A DNA stretch of 64,000 nt from Apiospora phragmitis. Taxonomy: Eukaryota; Ascomycota; Sordariomycetes; Amphisphaeriales; Apiosporaceae. How positions within the stretch are numbered: the stretch's first letter is position 1; every line of letters starts with the position of its first letter. Under the pieces are notes generated by a model. It was not told where the DNA came from. It saw only the letters and a list, made by a program, of their open reading frames with translations, and made no database searches. The DNA is taken from contig JAQQWL010000006.1 of assembly GCA_038363925.1 (NCBI GenBank), forward strand, positions 4,196,501-4,260,500, read 5' to 3'. A program made the position numbers and the translations under genes. This document shows positions 37,001 to 47,917 of this stretch, piece after piece.

Positions 37001-37231
37001 TAGAGAGCGATCGGTAAAAGGTGCTGCGATATTTATAACGAAATAAGTTATAATACGCGAATATATAAAAAATATATAAAATCGAGTAGAGAATTAAATA
37101 AAAAGTAATTTTAATTAATTTAAAACGTTATAATTAAGTTATTTTATATAGAAATATCGAAATATAATAAAAATAAATTATTTAACAATATTAATCATTT
37201 AATAATAAATCACGTTAATTAGTTTTTTTAA

Positions 37232-37869
37232 TATAATAAATACTACCTTAATTTTTAAAATAAAACATAATAAAATATACTTAAGTTTATGTTACTAATA
37301 ATATAAAAAAGTGTTTAAATATATAATAAAAAGAAAGCTTTATTAATATAACGAGTAATAATAATTAATTTATAATATAATAATAAAAATAAATAAGTCG
37401 AAATATTTATATAATAAAATTATTAGAACTATTTACTTTAATAATAAGTTAGATTAATCCTTAAACTAATTATTAGAATATATAAGAGACGTTTATTTTT
37501 ATATATTTAGTTTCTTTTATTAATATTTTAAAACTTTATTAAATTTATTTTAAATCCTTAAATCCGAGTTTATTTTACTTATACGTTATTTATTCTTTAT
37601 TTCCTCGATTTTAATTAATAAATTTAGATTAATTATTTTATATAATTCTTTAAAAGTACGCCTAGGTAGTTATATTAATTATTAAATATTATTATAGTTT
37701 TACTTTTAACGGCCGTTTAATAATATCGTATATATTATTATTATAAATAAGGCGATAAATACTAATTAATAAAGTCGGATTACATTTAAATTATTATAAG
37801 TATCGCGAATTATATATATATTATTTAAATTAATAAGTTTTAATCGTATAATTAAGCTAGGTTATAATA
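37232..37869 (-). repeat. Solo LTR related to the outer Gypsy LTR
   Basis: The sequence follows the outer Gypsy LTR (16365-17029) from its first bases (TATAATAAAT against TATAACGAAC) to its last (GGTTATAATA against GGGCTATAATA) with many substitutions. No internal Gypsy sequence adjoins. If the right end is 37872, TTTAA flanks both sides as a target duplication; otherwise none is visible. Confidence 0.6.
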
Positions 37870-37876
37870 TTATTTA

Positions 37877-39720
37877 ACGTACCTTATAAGTGAGCTACGT
37901 ATATAAAAGAGCTACGCACTTTTTATTATTAAGCTTTATAAGTTATAAATTAATTTAATTATAACGTTTATAATGAATTAAATATATTAATAATTATCAT
38001 TTTTAAAGGATTTTATATTATTTTAATAAGTACGCGTATTATACCCGGGCTCTCTATAAATTTTATAACGCTATAAACATGTCTTAAACGTTCTCGTATA
38101 ACTACTCCTCCGACGCGATTCGTTTTATAATTATTTATTAACGTCCTTTTAAAAATATAAATCTTTTTTAGTTTATATACGAAGTGATCCTCTATTTTAT
38201 AGCCGTTTTTTTTTTATACGGCGGTGCCGGCTAAGCATCTTATTTACCTTCCGAAATATCGCGTTCTTACCTTTTAAAAGAGTAACTCGATATATAACTT
38301 ACGTTATAACCTTTATAATTTAATTAAAACTAATTAAAATAAAAGTTAAAAAGTTATTTTAATATTATATAATACGGTCTTAAACGTATTAAATTAAAGA
38401 TTAAGCTTTAATTAAATTATTTAAACTTTTTAATTCTTAAAAAATAAATAAACTAAAAAACGTCCCCGGAGGTATTAAAATACGTAGCTTTATATCTAAT
38501 TATAAAATAATATATTCCGAATTATACGGAATAAATCTTATCTTTTAAAAGCCTCTTTATATATTTAAAACGGTAAAAGTCGCTTAGAAAGCTTTTAAAA
38601 ACGCTAGTAGGAAGTCTTTTTTTAAGATATAAATAATATACGCCCGTATAAGACCTTTAATTTCTTTCTCGTACGCCGTTTTTAATATACGAAAATAGCT
38701 AATATTAATAGGTCTAAGTTTATACGATAAATAAGAAAATATATAAAGTGTAATAATCGAGTTCTTTTTATAATAAAGTTTAAAAGTTATTAAGTAATAG
38801 CTTTCGTAGCCGTTTAAAACTAAGAAACGATCATAACCCTTCGTATAAAACCTAATATATTAATTAAAATATTAAATCTAGTTTTCGCCTTATTTATTTA
38901 TAATTTAATTATTTTTAATAATTACGATTACTTAATTTATTAATAATAAATTATTTTTATATTAAAAAAAGAGGTACGTTTCTTTAATAAAAATAATATA
39001 TAAAGAGATAACGTAACCGTTTAATTCGACGCCTTAAATAATTATAACTTATTCCCGGTTCTTTTATTATATTACCTTAAGCTTTCCGCGTCGATCGGAG
39101 GTAGTTACGATTATTTCGGACGAGATTTAGCTTATAAGAAACCTTGTCTTATTAAAGTTATATATATCCTCTTTTTATATTTTATACTTATTAATTATAT
39201 TTTATAGGAAAATAAATTACGCGTAATACGCGTTAAAATCTATATAAAAGACTTTTTAATAATTAATTCTTTAATTAAAACGCGTTTAAAGGTTTAATTA
39301 TTATTATATAAAGTTAAAAGCTTAATTAACGCCGACGCGTCTCGCGTCGCGTAAATTAAATAATCGATTCGTTATATCTTTTATATTACTTAATTAAGAA
39401 AAAAACGATCGCGTATTTAAATTAATAATGTATCGAATAATTAATTCCTCTTTAAAATTAAAAAGCTTTCGAGAGTTTATAGAGATTTCGGATCGTAATT
39501 AAATTCCGCGTCGTCGGCTACGTAACGTTAATTATAAGATATAATATATTGCTATAGCTTTTCGTATACTTAATTTCGAGTTATTTTAAAATGCTTAAAG
39601 CGTTAAATTAAACCTTTTTTCTTTATTTTTTAATTTTATACTTATTAAAAAAAAAGTTAGTATAAAATTAATTAAAAGTGCGCAGCTCGCTTATATACGG
39701 AGCTCGCTTATAGGGTACGT
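37877..39720 (-). mobile_element. Sister-family Fot1-like transposon with a different terminus (1,844 bp)
   Basis: The body is collinear with copies 1 and 2 (same orientation, including the CCCGGGCTC block near 38045). The TIRs instead start ACGTACC and carry a doubled AAGCGAGCT-type motif where the other family has AAGCGAATATCC. TA flanks both ends (37875-37876 and 39721-39722). It is RIP-degraded, with no open frame. Confidence 0.82.
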
Positions 39721-40011
39721 TAATTTTATTTCGTTATCTTTTAAATTAGTAATATTTTATAATAATAAAATTTTAAAAAGGTAAAAATATCTTTTAAAAA
39801 ATATATAAAAATAATAACGAATTCTGTTATTTTTTTTATTTATAAATATTTATAAAAGCCGGCTTTTATATTACTTAAATTTAAAAATCTAGCCTTATAA
39901 TATATTTTATTTATTTAATAATAGATTATTTAAAACATAGCATTTCTTTCGATTTAAGTTTAAAATCGTTATTCGTTGCCTGGTCTATGCGCAGGGGGGG
40001 TGCTTGCCTTA

Positions 40012-41703
40012 CTACCACGTCAATGGCCAGCTCGAGGGCGAAAGGAACGGCTACTCCTCCCCCAGACCCATCTAGTCGGGTGGCTTTATGGGGTATCGGT
40101 GATATATGGAGATGCCGTTACTAAAAAGGAGGGATAGGTCCGAGACACGTTAGCTTTGCAGGCCCCTCAATTTGCCGTGTGGCCTAGAGTGGTCTCTGCC
40201 ATGTTACGCTGTCTACGTAATGCGGCCCCTTAACGCGGTCCCTATTTCGAGTAACGAGGCAAAAGGATGAATGAAAAGAACGATACAGGTGGCTAGCAAC
40301 GCTGTTGATTTTTTTTTTTCTGGTCACAAGCTCTTTCTTTGCCGCCCACCATTCAAAATCGCAAGTCCCATGGTCAACAGCATTGTGTTGGTGCGTTACA
40401 CAGAGATTGTAATACACCTGTGCATGTGGCCGTTATAACGAGATGCTGCACCGGCCAAACGCCGATGCTGCATGAGTTGTAAATAAATACGATCCAGTCA
40501 TGCTCCCATGTGGCGTGCTATTCACCATTTCGTGACCGCTCCTTACATTGGCAAAGTCACATGATTGAGCGTGGCAGTCCCTGTCGAATAATAGCCCCAA
40601 GACAGGCCCACCTCCGCCGCGCAAGCGCCCGTACGGCCTTCCGATGGTGGAGTTAAAGATCCGGGAAAATTTAAATACAGTGAGCATACAGGAATGTGTG
40701 AGCGGTTGATAAGCGGCTGCGGAGCAGAGTCGGGACTGGAAGAGGCCATATCGGGAAGGGGAAGCCGACGCAGCGAAGTTGATGAGCCGCTGTAGCGAGT
40801 AACGTACTATGCAGGCAAACAACCCTGGTCTGTTCACTTTCAGCCGCACAGCTTTGTTCTCCCACCACACAAACGTTTAGTGGAGTACTGTCTCAGTTAG
40901 CCCAGCCCGATAGGATAGAGGCCCATCTAGATCTGGACCACACCCGATCCAAACCGCACGATGGGTCAGCTGAGAGTGAGACTGGGGCTTACTGGGCCCC
41001 ATGCCGGCGGTGGTGTTTGTGTTGTACAGTATTATAGTGATGCAACACCCAGATCGGATGTCACACCATATGGTAACATCAATATACAGCAGCCCGCCAC
41101 GGCAATGAATATCCATTCTAGGTCTGAAAAATAAACGAAGTGGTGAAACTGGGCGAGTAGTTCAGCGCCAGGAGGCTTTTTCGAGTAGAAACTTCGTTGA
41201 TGATGATTACTTTGATTTGTTTGTGGAAAGAAGTACGAAAATATCGAAAGCGCGAACTTGGGCTTCTTAGGCACAATCATGTCTTTTGATAGGGAGCCAA
41301 TAGGGAGCCAATATCAAATGCATCCTGCCGTGAGAACTGCCATCAGCCCTCAAAAACAAGAATTCCAAGGGAGCCTGCCGTGGCCAATAGAGTCGAGCGG
41401 AAGCTTCGGGGAGAGAGACAACGAGCGACCTTGGCACGTCAGCCGTGTCCTGCAGGCTTCCAAGCACGGGAACTCAGACACCAGTACCAACCAGCTGGGT
41501 AGCAGGCCCCCAGATCGATCATGGTTTTGTAAGAACATCGAATGTCTAGGAAATGATCATCGTGATCGGCAACGTCATTGCCTGCGAATAGTTTCACGGA
41601 TGGACTGGGGTTATTGCCTATGGACTAGAGGAGAATGAGGAGGAGCTCACGATGAAGTGCTTCTCGACAAGGTCAACAAGGCCCATCACGATGGAGCTTT
41701 CGT
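40012..41703. other. Intergenic region with no supported gene
   Basis: Normal composition resumes at the element B border. Overlapping open stretches (minus strand 40433-40870, plus strand 41258-41638) lack family matches and codon consistency. I would not call them genes. The right end serves as the hydrophobin promoter. Confidence 0.45.
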
Positions 41704-41704
41704 G

Positions 41705-41712
41705 TATATAAG
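41705..41712 (+). promoter_or_regulatory. Candidate TATA box of the hydrophobin gene
   Basis: TATATAAG lies 139 bp upstream of the hydrophobin ATG and is followed by a CT-rich leader, a layout common in highly expressed fungal genes. Confidence 0.5.
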
Positions 41713-41850
41713 GACAACGTTCTGCCCGGTAAACACTCAATCCTTCTCCTCATCCAGCACTCAAACATCCAGCTTCACCAGAAACCTTCACTACCACTCC
41801 ACTATCGTCAACTCTTTTGCTCTTCGCAAATCTCAATCACTCCATTCAAA

Positions 41851-42286
41851 ATGCAGTTCACCATCATCTCCACCATCTTCATGGCCGCCGCTGCCATTGC
41901 CAGCCCCGCCGCTGCTCCCCCCGCCATGGAGGCCGCTGACCTCGTCGCCCGCACTGGCGGCAGCAGCGGTGGTAGCACCAAGACCTGCTCCGGTAACACC
42001 AAGCAGGTGCGTCTTCCCTGATCTCTGATACCCCTTCCTCGAGTCTTGAGTAATAGTTAACAATCCATCTTACTAGGTCTGCTGCAACGGCGCACTCAAC
42101 TGTGTTGTCCAGGTCCTGGGCTCCCAGTGCAGCGGTGGTGTCTACTGCTGCAACACCGGGTCCAGCACTGTAAGTCCTCTCCTCTCTAGCCGTTAATCCT
42201 GCTACTTTACAGTAACTAACACTACTTTTTCAACTCAGGGATCTCTCATCAGCATCAATGCCCTCAACTGCGTCAAGATTCTGTAA
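41851..42286 (+). CDS. Hydrophobin (small secreted amphipathic surface protein)
   Basis: Three exons (41851-42006, 42077-42169, 42239-42286) join in phase to 98 residues. A signal peptide (MQFTIISTIFMAAAAIASPA) leads the protein. The mature part has the eight-cysteine hydrophobin pattern: one Cys, then CC in VCCNGALNC, a Cys in GSQC, CC in VYCCN and a final Cys in LNCVKIL. Hydrophobins self-assemble at air-water interfaces and coat aerial hyphae and spores. The Cys-Cys-Asn spacing and Ser/Gly-rich start resemble class I proteins of Pezizomycotina, but class assignment from spacing alone is tentative. Introns are 70 and 69 bp with GTGCGT and GTAAGT donors. No lesion is visible. Confidence 0.93.
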
Positions 42287-42922
42287 GCGTCTAGTAACTC
42301 TGCAGTAGTCACTTGACTCGAACTCTTGAGCCTCGCCTAGTCGACCGAATGGTGTGAGCAGATCTCTGATGGTAGCGGAACTGGTAGTGCTTGCTGGATA
42401 CTTGTTGATGGGTGGATCATGGGGTGCAGGAGAAGGCACTGAATCGGGGGGTTTTCCTTCTTGTACAATCGTCTATTCGTGCTTGCACGTGTTCGATTAT
42501 CGTGGCCACGATGCACATTCCTTTGCAGATTTTTGTTAGTTATCAGCCTCCCTGGAAACAATACGAGAAAACATGCGCAGAACTTCTATTTTCCCTCATG
42601 ACTGACTTGGAATTTTGACATGACCATTTCTCTATTCACTTAGATCAAGTACAGAACACTACTGAGATCTGTTTAAGACTTGAAAGAAACTCCTTCATTC
42701 ATATTATATTAGCTACAGACTCCTCGCATGCCAATTACCTGCTTGTAACGTCTGTCATACTACTAATTATGTTGTCTATACTACAGCATGCATATTGCCT
42801 CACTTAAATAGTATGATATAATATGTTGCTAATTGATGTGTTGATATAATTACTATTGCTTCTTTGTCTATTTCTCTATTACTTTTATTGAAGCCCCACG
42901 TTATGCTATGGGATCTTTGCTG
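42287..42922. other. Spacer between convergent hydrophobin and O-fucosyltransferase-like genes
   Basis: Contains both 3' UTRs. I saw no coding support and no repeat. Confidence 0.5.
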
Positions 42923-44488
42923 CTACGGCCATAGCCCTCGATCAAATGGATCGACGCTCGGGTAGTCAGCACGCATGCCCATCAGCTCACTGTACTCATC
43001 CCTCAGTATGTCGGACCCCAAGTTGCGGAGCCCCCGGTACCGGCTCAGCTCGTGGCGGCGCAGCGCCACGGTCCAGGGGAAGCTCGAGTAGGCGACGCCC
43101 ATGAAGGCGCTCGCCTTGAACATCATCAGGAAGTCCACCAGCCCCTGCTGGTCGAACGTCATCTGCTCGAGCTCCTCGAGGGCGTCTCCCCGCAGCAGGT
43201 CGTACTTGGTGACCACCGTGACGTTGCGGCTGCTGCTGCTATTAGTACCCCGGTCACGCAGCACTTCATCATCCGCCTCCTCCTCCTCGGTGATCCGCCG
43301 TTGCAGATACTCGGCGAACAGGTCGACGACGGTACGGTTCCCGCTGGCGACGTAGACGACGTCGAGGCCGGTACGCCTCAGGTTCCGGAACTGCTCCTCG
43401 AACTGGTCCTCCATGCGCGAGAAGCGGTACAGGTCCGGGTCCCAGGCGGAGACGGCGTCCTTCTCCAAGCGCAGGTGGGCGCCGTAGTAGGCGTGCGGAC
43501 TAATCGGCACGCTGGGGTCGATCGACTGCTCCTCCTGCTGCGTCGTCGTCGTTGTCGTGCCATCGGACCCGCCTATTATTACCCGCCGGTGCAGCGCCGC
43601 GAGGACCCGGGCCGCCATGACGCGCGCCTCGCTCCGGAACGATAGGATCTTGCCGAACTCTCCCGCAAACGCGTCGCCGTCCTCGCGCACCGGGTATTCG
43701 AGGTACGTCTGGCCTAGCTTGATGTGGACGGGCGCTTCGGGGCTGAACTCGATGTTCATCTGCGCGAGCCAGTTGTCGAAGTAGTTGCGCCACTCACGCG
43801 GGAACAGCAGTCGACTCCCGCCATCATCCTCATCGCTGGTACTGTTGCTACTGTTGCTGCTGCCTGCGCTCTGCTTTTCGAACTGGTCGCCGACCACCTC
43901 CAAGGGCTCCACCGCGCGCCGGTCGTAGTTCGGAAAGTCCTCGACGCGGTCGTAGAGCCGCATGCCGGGGCACCCCGCGGTCAGGTGACGGACGAAGGCC
44001 TCACGGTCGAACAGGTAGTCGAGCGGGACCTGGACGGTCGTCTCGATATCGGTGATGTCGTGCGGGTTGCGCTTGGAGAGCGAGGGGACGACCGCCGCGG
44101 CGCCGGCGTGGATCGCGTACCGCACGCACTTGAGGATCTGCAGGCGCAGCATGCCGACGCCGCCGTGCTGGTCCTCGCACGTGAAGACCAGGCCCGGCCG
44201 GAAGTGCGTGGGGCGGACGCGCGTGCACGCCTCGCGCAGGGGCGCGTAGTCGATGGTCGCCGGGAACTCGACGGCCGCGGCCGTCTGGATGAAGGCGCGG
44301 TCTTCATCCTGCTGCTCCGGGGTGCCGGCTTCGGGGTCGTGGTAGAATAGGTTGGGCCCGCGTAGGTAGACGAGGGAGACCCAGATGAAGATTAGGGTGG
44401 CCGCCCGAGCCAGCCTTATTATGGCGGTGTTGGTTCTCTCGGTCATCGCCATCTCGCCGTCAGGTATGAAATTTTGTTTCCCGGCCAC
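42923..44488 (-). CDS. O-fucosyltransferase-like type II membrane protein (fungal CigA-like)
   Basis: A single intron-free frame of 521 residues. Residues of about 22-44 form one hydrophobic helix after a short basic N-terminus, giving a Golgi/ER type II topology. The luminal part starts with a FTCEDQHGGVGMLRLQILKC motif, which is conserved in a fungal family resembling GDP-fucose O-fucosyltransferases. YGAHLRLEKDA (about 335) looks like the sugar-nucleotide-binding HxRxE segment, and VVYVASG and DFLMMFKASAFMGVAYSSF near the end fit the nucleotide-binding fold. Low-complexity Ser/Asn and Thr/Gln stretches occur near 210-225 and 312-320. The substrate is unknown. ATG 44488 begins the longest frame; Met14 is an alternative start. 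No lesion is visible. Confidence 0.78.
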   Translation of the reverse strand: MAGKQNFIPDGEMAMTERTNTAIIRLARAATLIFIWVSLVYLRGPNLFYHDPEAGTPEQQDEDRAFIQTAAAVEFPATIDYAPLREACTRVRPTHFRPGLVFTCEDQHGGVGMLRLQILKCVRYAIHAGAAAVVPSLSKRNPHDITDIETTVQVPLDYLFDREAFVRHLTAGCPGMRLYDRVEDFPNYDRRAVEPLEVVGDQFEKQSAGSSNSSNSTSDEDDGGSRLLFPREWRNYFDNWLAQMNIEFSPEAPVHIKLGQTYLEYPVREDGDAFAGEFGKILSFRSEARVMAARVLAALHRRVIIGGSDGTTTTTTQQEEQSIDPSVPISPHAYYGAHLRLEKDAVSAWDPDLYRFSRMEDQFEEQFRNLRRTGLDVVYVASGNRTVVDLFAEYLQRRITEEEEADDEVLRDRGTNSSSSRNVTVVTKYDLLRGDALEELEQMTFDQQGLVDFLMMFKASAFMGVAYSSFPWTVALRRHELSRYRGLRNLGSDILRDEYSELMGMRADYPSVDPFDRGLWP

Positions 44489-45910
44489 GATAAGGGTATA
44501 AGAAATGAGTGAGCATAATAACCACAGTGTACCCGAGTAGGGTTTTCATTTTGACAGATGCAGATGTTTCAAACGAGGGGAGAAGAATATCTGAACCCCA
44601 TGACGATGATTCACTGCTACTCTCAGAGTTCTGTTGCACGGGTGCTGGGTCAGGGGGCAGTCTCATCGTTTGAAATATTCTCCTGGGATGCTTGACTGTA
44701 GTAGCGTGTGATCGGCTCTTTGCACTGCAGTGCTAACGACGCCATTTAGTGCCTGCTAGGTAGCTGCCTGTACCTGCGCTAGCCTAATGATAATATGAAA
44801 GTCCGTCCCATATCACGGTCCAATCCCACGATGATCCAGAGAATAGAGTTACTGCAACAGCTTGGCACGTACTTGGCATCAAAACGTCGGATGTTTCCAG
44901 ACCCTCTCCTCCCCTTCTCTGGCCCACGTCGGATGAGGGTGGTCAGTGGCCAGTCGCGACGATTCTTGGGGGGGGGGGCGGAGGGGGCTGCCGGGTTGAA
45001 ATAGAGTTTCGAGCCTGAAACTGTTTCAGACTTGGCGATTTCCGGTGTCCTGGTCGAGTGCAGATCCCTGTTCCGCTTGTCCGTTCTAGAATAGCTTGGC
45101 CAGTCACCCAACGTTTGTACCTGACATGTATGGCCTGGCCTGCCTCAATTGTTATGCAGATCAACCGTTGTCCATCACCGCGTCACCCATCTTGTCGTCT
45201 CAAATGCAATTGCCGAACTTTATGTAGGTTAGAGTCGTTCGACGCAATTGAGGTAATCCAAGAATCACAGTGGCCCGGCCTCGAATCTGCCAGAGTGAAA
45301 CCATGCAGACCAAAATAGATTGATTAGAATTCGGCTGATAGTGCGACATACTAAAAATGCGCAATGGTCCGGAGCATATGTCAACGAAGTCGATTTGTCA
45401 AGACGCCTAAAGCTCGGGTAGTTCCTATTAACTGCTTATGGTACATACTGAAACCTCTGGCACATGTTGGACATTGATAGACATGGTATTGGACTGAGGG
45501 CCAATAACGCACAAAACCTGCCCAAACCCGAGTGTCCAAGGAACAACTTCCCCCTCATGACCAACACTGGAGATACTAGCAATGATCAGTACCCTCAGTC
45601 AAAGTCGGCGCCAATTGTTGCATCCGGGGCCGTGCACTGCTGAATGGAATACGAGTCCGTATCTGAAGTCTGACAGGCCGGCTCCACGGTTGTGACCGCT
45701 TGCGCTGATATCGGGGACCTACTCACGGTTTAGCAATTGAGAACCTGCACGGCAGATACCGAGATCTCCACCACCAAAGGTTATCTGAAGGAATGCGACA
45801 ACGTAAAGGGTAGCGCTTAGTTCCACACATGAAGATAGTCACGGGAACAGACTTCTTGCCATGTTGCTCAGGGTTGGGGCGGAATGAAGAGATGACCCTG
45901 AAGGTAAAAC
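44489..45910. other. Intergenic region with no supported gene
   Basis: Normal composition with short overlapping open frames only. An 11-base G run followed by a G-rich tract lies at about 44968-44988. Its right end may hold the terminal exon of the secreted-protein gene: a minus-strand stretch near 45730-45795 reads ITFGGGDLGICRAGSQLL after a possible acceptor. Confidence 0.4.
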
Positions 45911-46450
45911 TTACATACTTCCCCCACAAACCCAGCTCTGCCGCACAGCCAAAACCCAGCGGTCCCATTCGAACCGCGCGCTCGTCTTCACCGTATACTG
46001 GCTCCGCCGCTGTGCGCCGTTCTCAGACGTCGCCGTCGTCGCAATCGTGCGGTCGCCGCAAGGATACCAAACGTTCCCGTCGTCGGACATGCCACGGTTG
46101 AAGCTGCAGGCCGTCGTCACGCCCGCCCCCGAGTTGTCCAGGGCGAAGGCCAGCTGGGTCGTATTGGGCAAAGCGTCAATCTGGCCGGGCGCCACCACGT
46201 ACTTCATGTACGCGAATTCCCGGACGACGAAGTTGGTAGCGGCGGCAGCAGTGGCGGTCATCGAGTCTTGCTGTGGTAAGGGGCAATCTGGGACAGCATA
46301 AGTCACGTCGGCTCCATCCGCGGCCGGTGGCTGGAGTAGGATGGCAGGCATAATATTTTGGGATGTCGCAGCATCGGGGGCAGGGAGGGCCCAAGCCGCG
46401 CAGACGGCTGCTAGAATGATCCAAGGCTGTAGCATGACCTGGTGTTTCAT
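45911..46450 (-). CDS. Small secreted cysteine-containing protein, unknown function
   Basis: A 179-residue frame on the minus strand begins with a signal peptide (hydrophobic core ILAAVCAAWALPAP, cleavage near residue 22-25). The mature region has conserved-looking Cys at VPDCP, TTACSF, WYPCGD and SWVCGG and a YTVKTSARFEWDRWVLAV strand-rich end. It resembles small secreted proteins of plant-associated and saprophytic fungi, but I cannot name a domain. The stop is probably not the true end: GTATGTAAGT right at the stop looks like a splice donor, and a downstream exon near 45730-45795 could add about 20 residues. I could not fix the joining phase. Confidence 0.6.
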   Translation of the reverse strand: MKHQVMLQPWIILAAVCAAWALPAPDAATSQNIMPAILLQPPAADGADVTYAVPDCPLPQQDSMTATAAAATNFVVREFAYMKYVVAPGQIDALPNTTQLAFALDNSGAGVTTACSFNRGMSDDGNVWYPCGDRTIATTATSENGAQRRSQYTVKTSARFEWDRWVLAVRQSWVCGGSM

Positions 46451-47917
46451 GGAAGGAAAACACTATCCTAACGTCTGTAGCGAGAAGCTCGTTCTCGAGA
46501 GGTTGTCGGGGAGCAGCGCCATGAGGTCACATAAGAAGAGGGTGCTGGCCCGGTGTCAATAACTACCGTGCATGCATGCCTGCCGCCTGCCGCCACTGGA
46601 ATTCGGGAGGTGTTATCGAGCGGTATCATCAAATGGTGCTGAAGATGGTGTCGGTTGGCCGCTTTTGGAGAACGGAAGCATGTCTTTAGCCGGAAGGGAA
46701 CGAGATTTGGTCTGGACCCCATACAATTGATTGCCGACCACCCACCCACCCTTTGGAGAGATCCTGCACCATGAAAACCCATTCGGTGTAAGTGACGTCA
46801 CGATGGACAACGCAGTGCTCTCTTGCTAAATCAATCGTGAGAGATAGTTTCAGTCTTATCGTCCTCAAGGCCTGACAATTGGTTTGTATCGCCACCCTTG
46901 CCTGTATATGCGGCTTTCCTCAAGCAGGCGATGAACTAGACCAGACCACAAATCAAGTCGCCAACTACCCCGGCAGTATGGCTCACAGGGGCCCTCTCGG
47001 ACCAGCCTGGATGATCCAAGCTATCATACAATCATGACAATTCAAAGCTACTTCGTCTTGCGCTGTGCACATTAGGTGCGAGAAACAGCTTGCCAAACGC
47101 TGGAATTGACGAACGCCCACTCGAAAGTAGCATGGCTCCCGGAGGGCCGAGGCAGACATGGGCAAGCCACGTGCACAAGTGCCGCCGGCAGCAGTACAGT
47201 GAGTTTGACGTCGGCCAGCGCAAATTAGATTGTAGTATTCATCGACCAATGCCAGCACCAGTGTGTCTGGTCTGAATCGTGATGCCCACCAAGTACGAAA
47301 GTGATGGCGTTGACCTAAATACCGTTGAACATGTCCGAAAGGTGGTAGAGGTAGACGGGTGGAACGAATGGGGGCGTCTTCTTTCTCTGGCAACGCGACT
47401 ACGCTACTGTTGCGCAAAAGTGCTCTACTTTCGCATTCGCGGCTGGACCTGCTTCACTACACAGCATACTGCACCGCCAATGTTTACACGTCCTCGGACT
47501 TGGCAAGCCGGAAGTATTGGGGAACATGTCGACAAACCACTTGGTCAGTGGTGAATGTTGCAGCCTGCCCTTAATTCATCATTTCGATGCCTTGAACCGC
47601 GAAAACCTTAGGGGTCATTTGTCGGTGGGTGGCATTCCCAGTGTCGCCTGCGGAGCTAGAGGCGGGGGCGGGGCAATCATTCCAGCTCCGGGTGCGCTTG
47701 AACAAACCAGCTGGCAAAGTAGTGACGACAACTGCCTAAATCAGACGCGTCTCAGAACACGCTTTGGTTTATTGCGATGACGAACTCCAAGCCTGGAAGC
47801 AGCATCTTGAGCGCGGTATTGAACTTCTGTAAAAAGCCACCCTGGAGGTTAGATCCGCGAGTCATTCAATCGAGCCTGATTCTCAAGTCGAACCTGTCCA
47901 GCCGGACCCCGTGCAAC
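46451..47917. other. Divergent intergenic region between the secreted-protein and RecQ genes
   Basis: Contains the promoters of both flanking genes. The overlapping short open frames, for example minus strand 46983-47417, have no domain support. An in-frame ATG at 47777 upstream of the RecQ gene could extend its N-terminus by 47 residues. Confidence 0.45.

Larger units (their letters stand above)
33078..40009 (+). mobile_element. RIP-degraded pogo-like element B, expanded by at least three insertions
   Basis: The ends form a TIR of about 46 bp starting AGGCAAGCACCCCCCC with few mismatches, flanked by TA (33076-33077 and 40010-40011). Inside, plus-strand remnants of a DDE_1 transposase lie on either side of later insertions. 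Subtracting the Fot1-like copy (33875-35736), the partial copy (35737-36205), the solo LTR (37232-37869) and the sister element (37877-39720) leaves about 2.1-2.2 kb, a normal size for this superfamily. The C-rich TIRs survived RIP better than the interior. Confidence 0.85.

Noticed and set aside
40433..40870. 145-codon minus-strand frame
   Set aside because: No domain, no conserved-looking segments, overlapped by other frames.
43724..44350. 208-codon plus-strand frame
   Set aside because: Antisense shadow of the O-fucosyltransferase-like gene.
44968..44988. G-rich tract considered as a possible G-quadruplex or assembly artefact
   Set aside because: A single run of 11 G plus a short tract, with no gene context; nothing supports a function.
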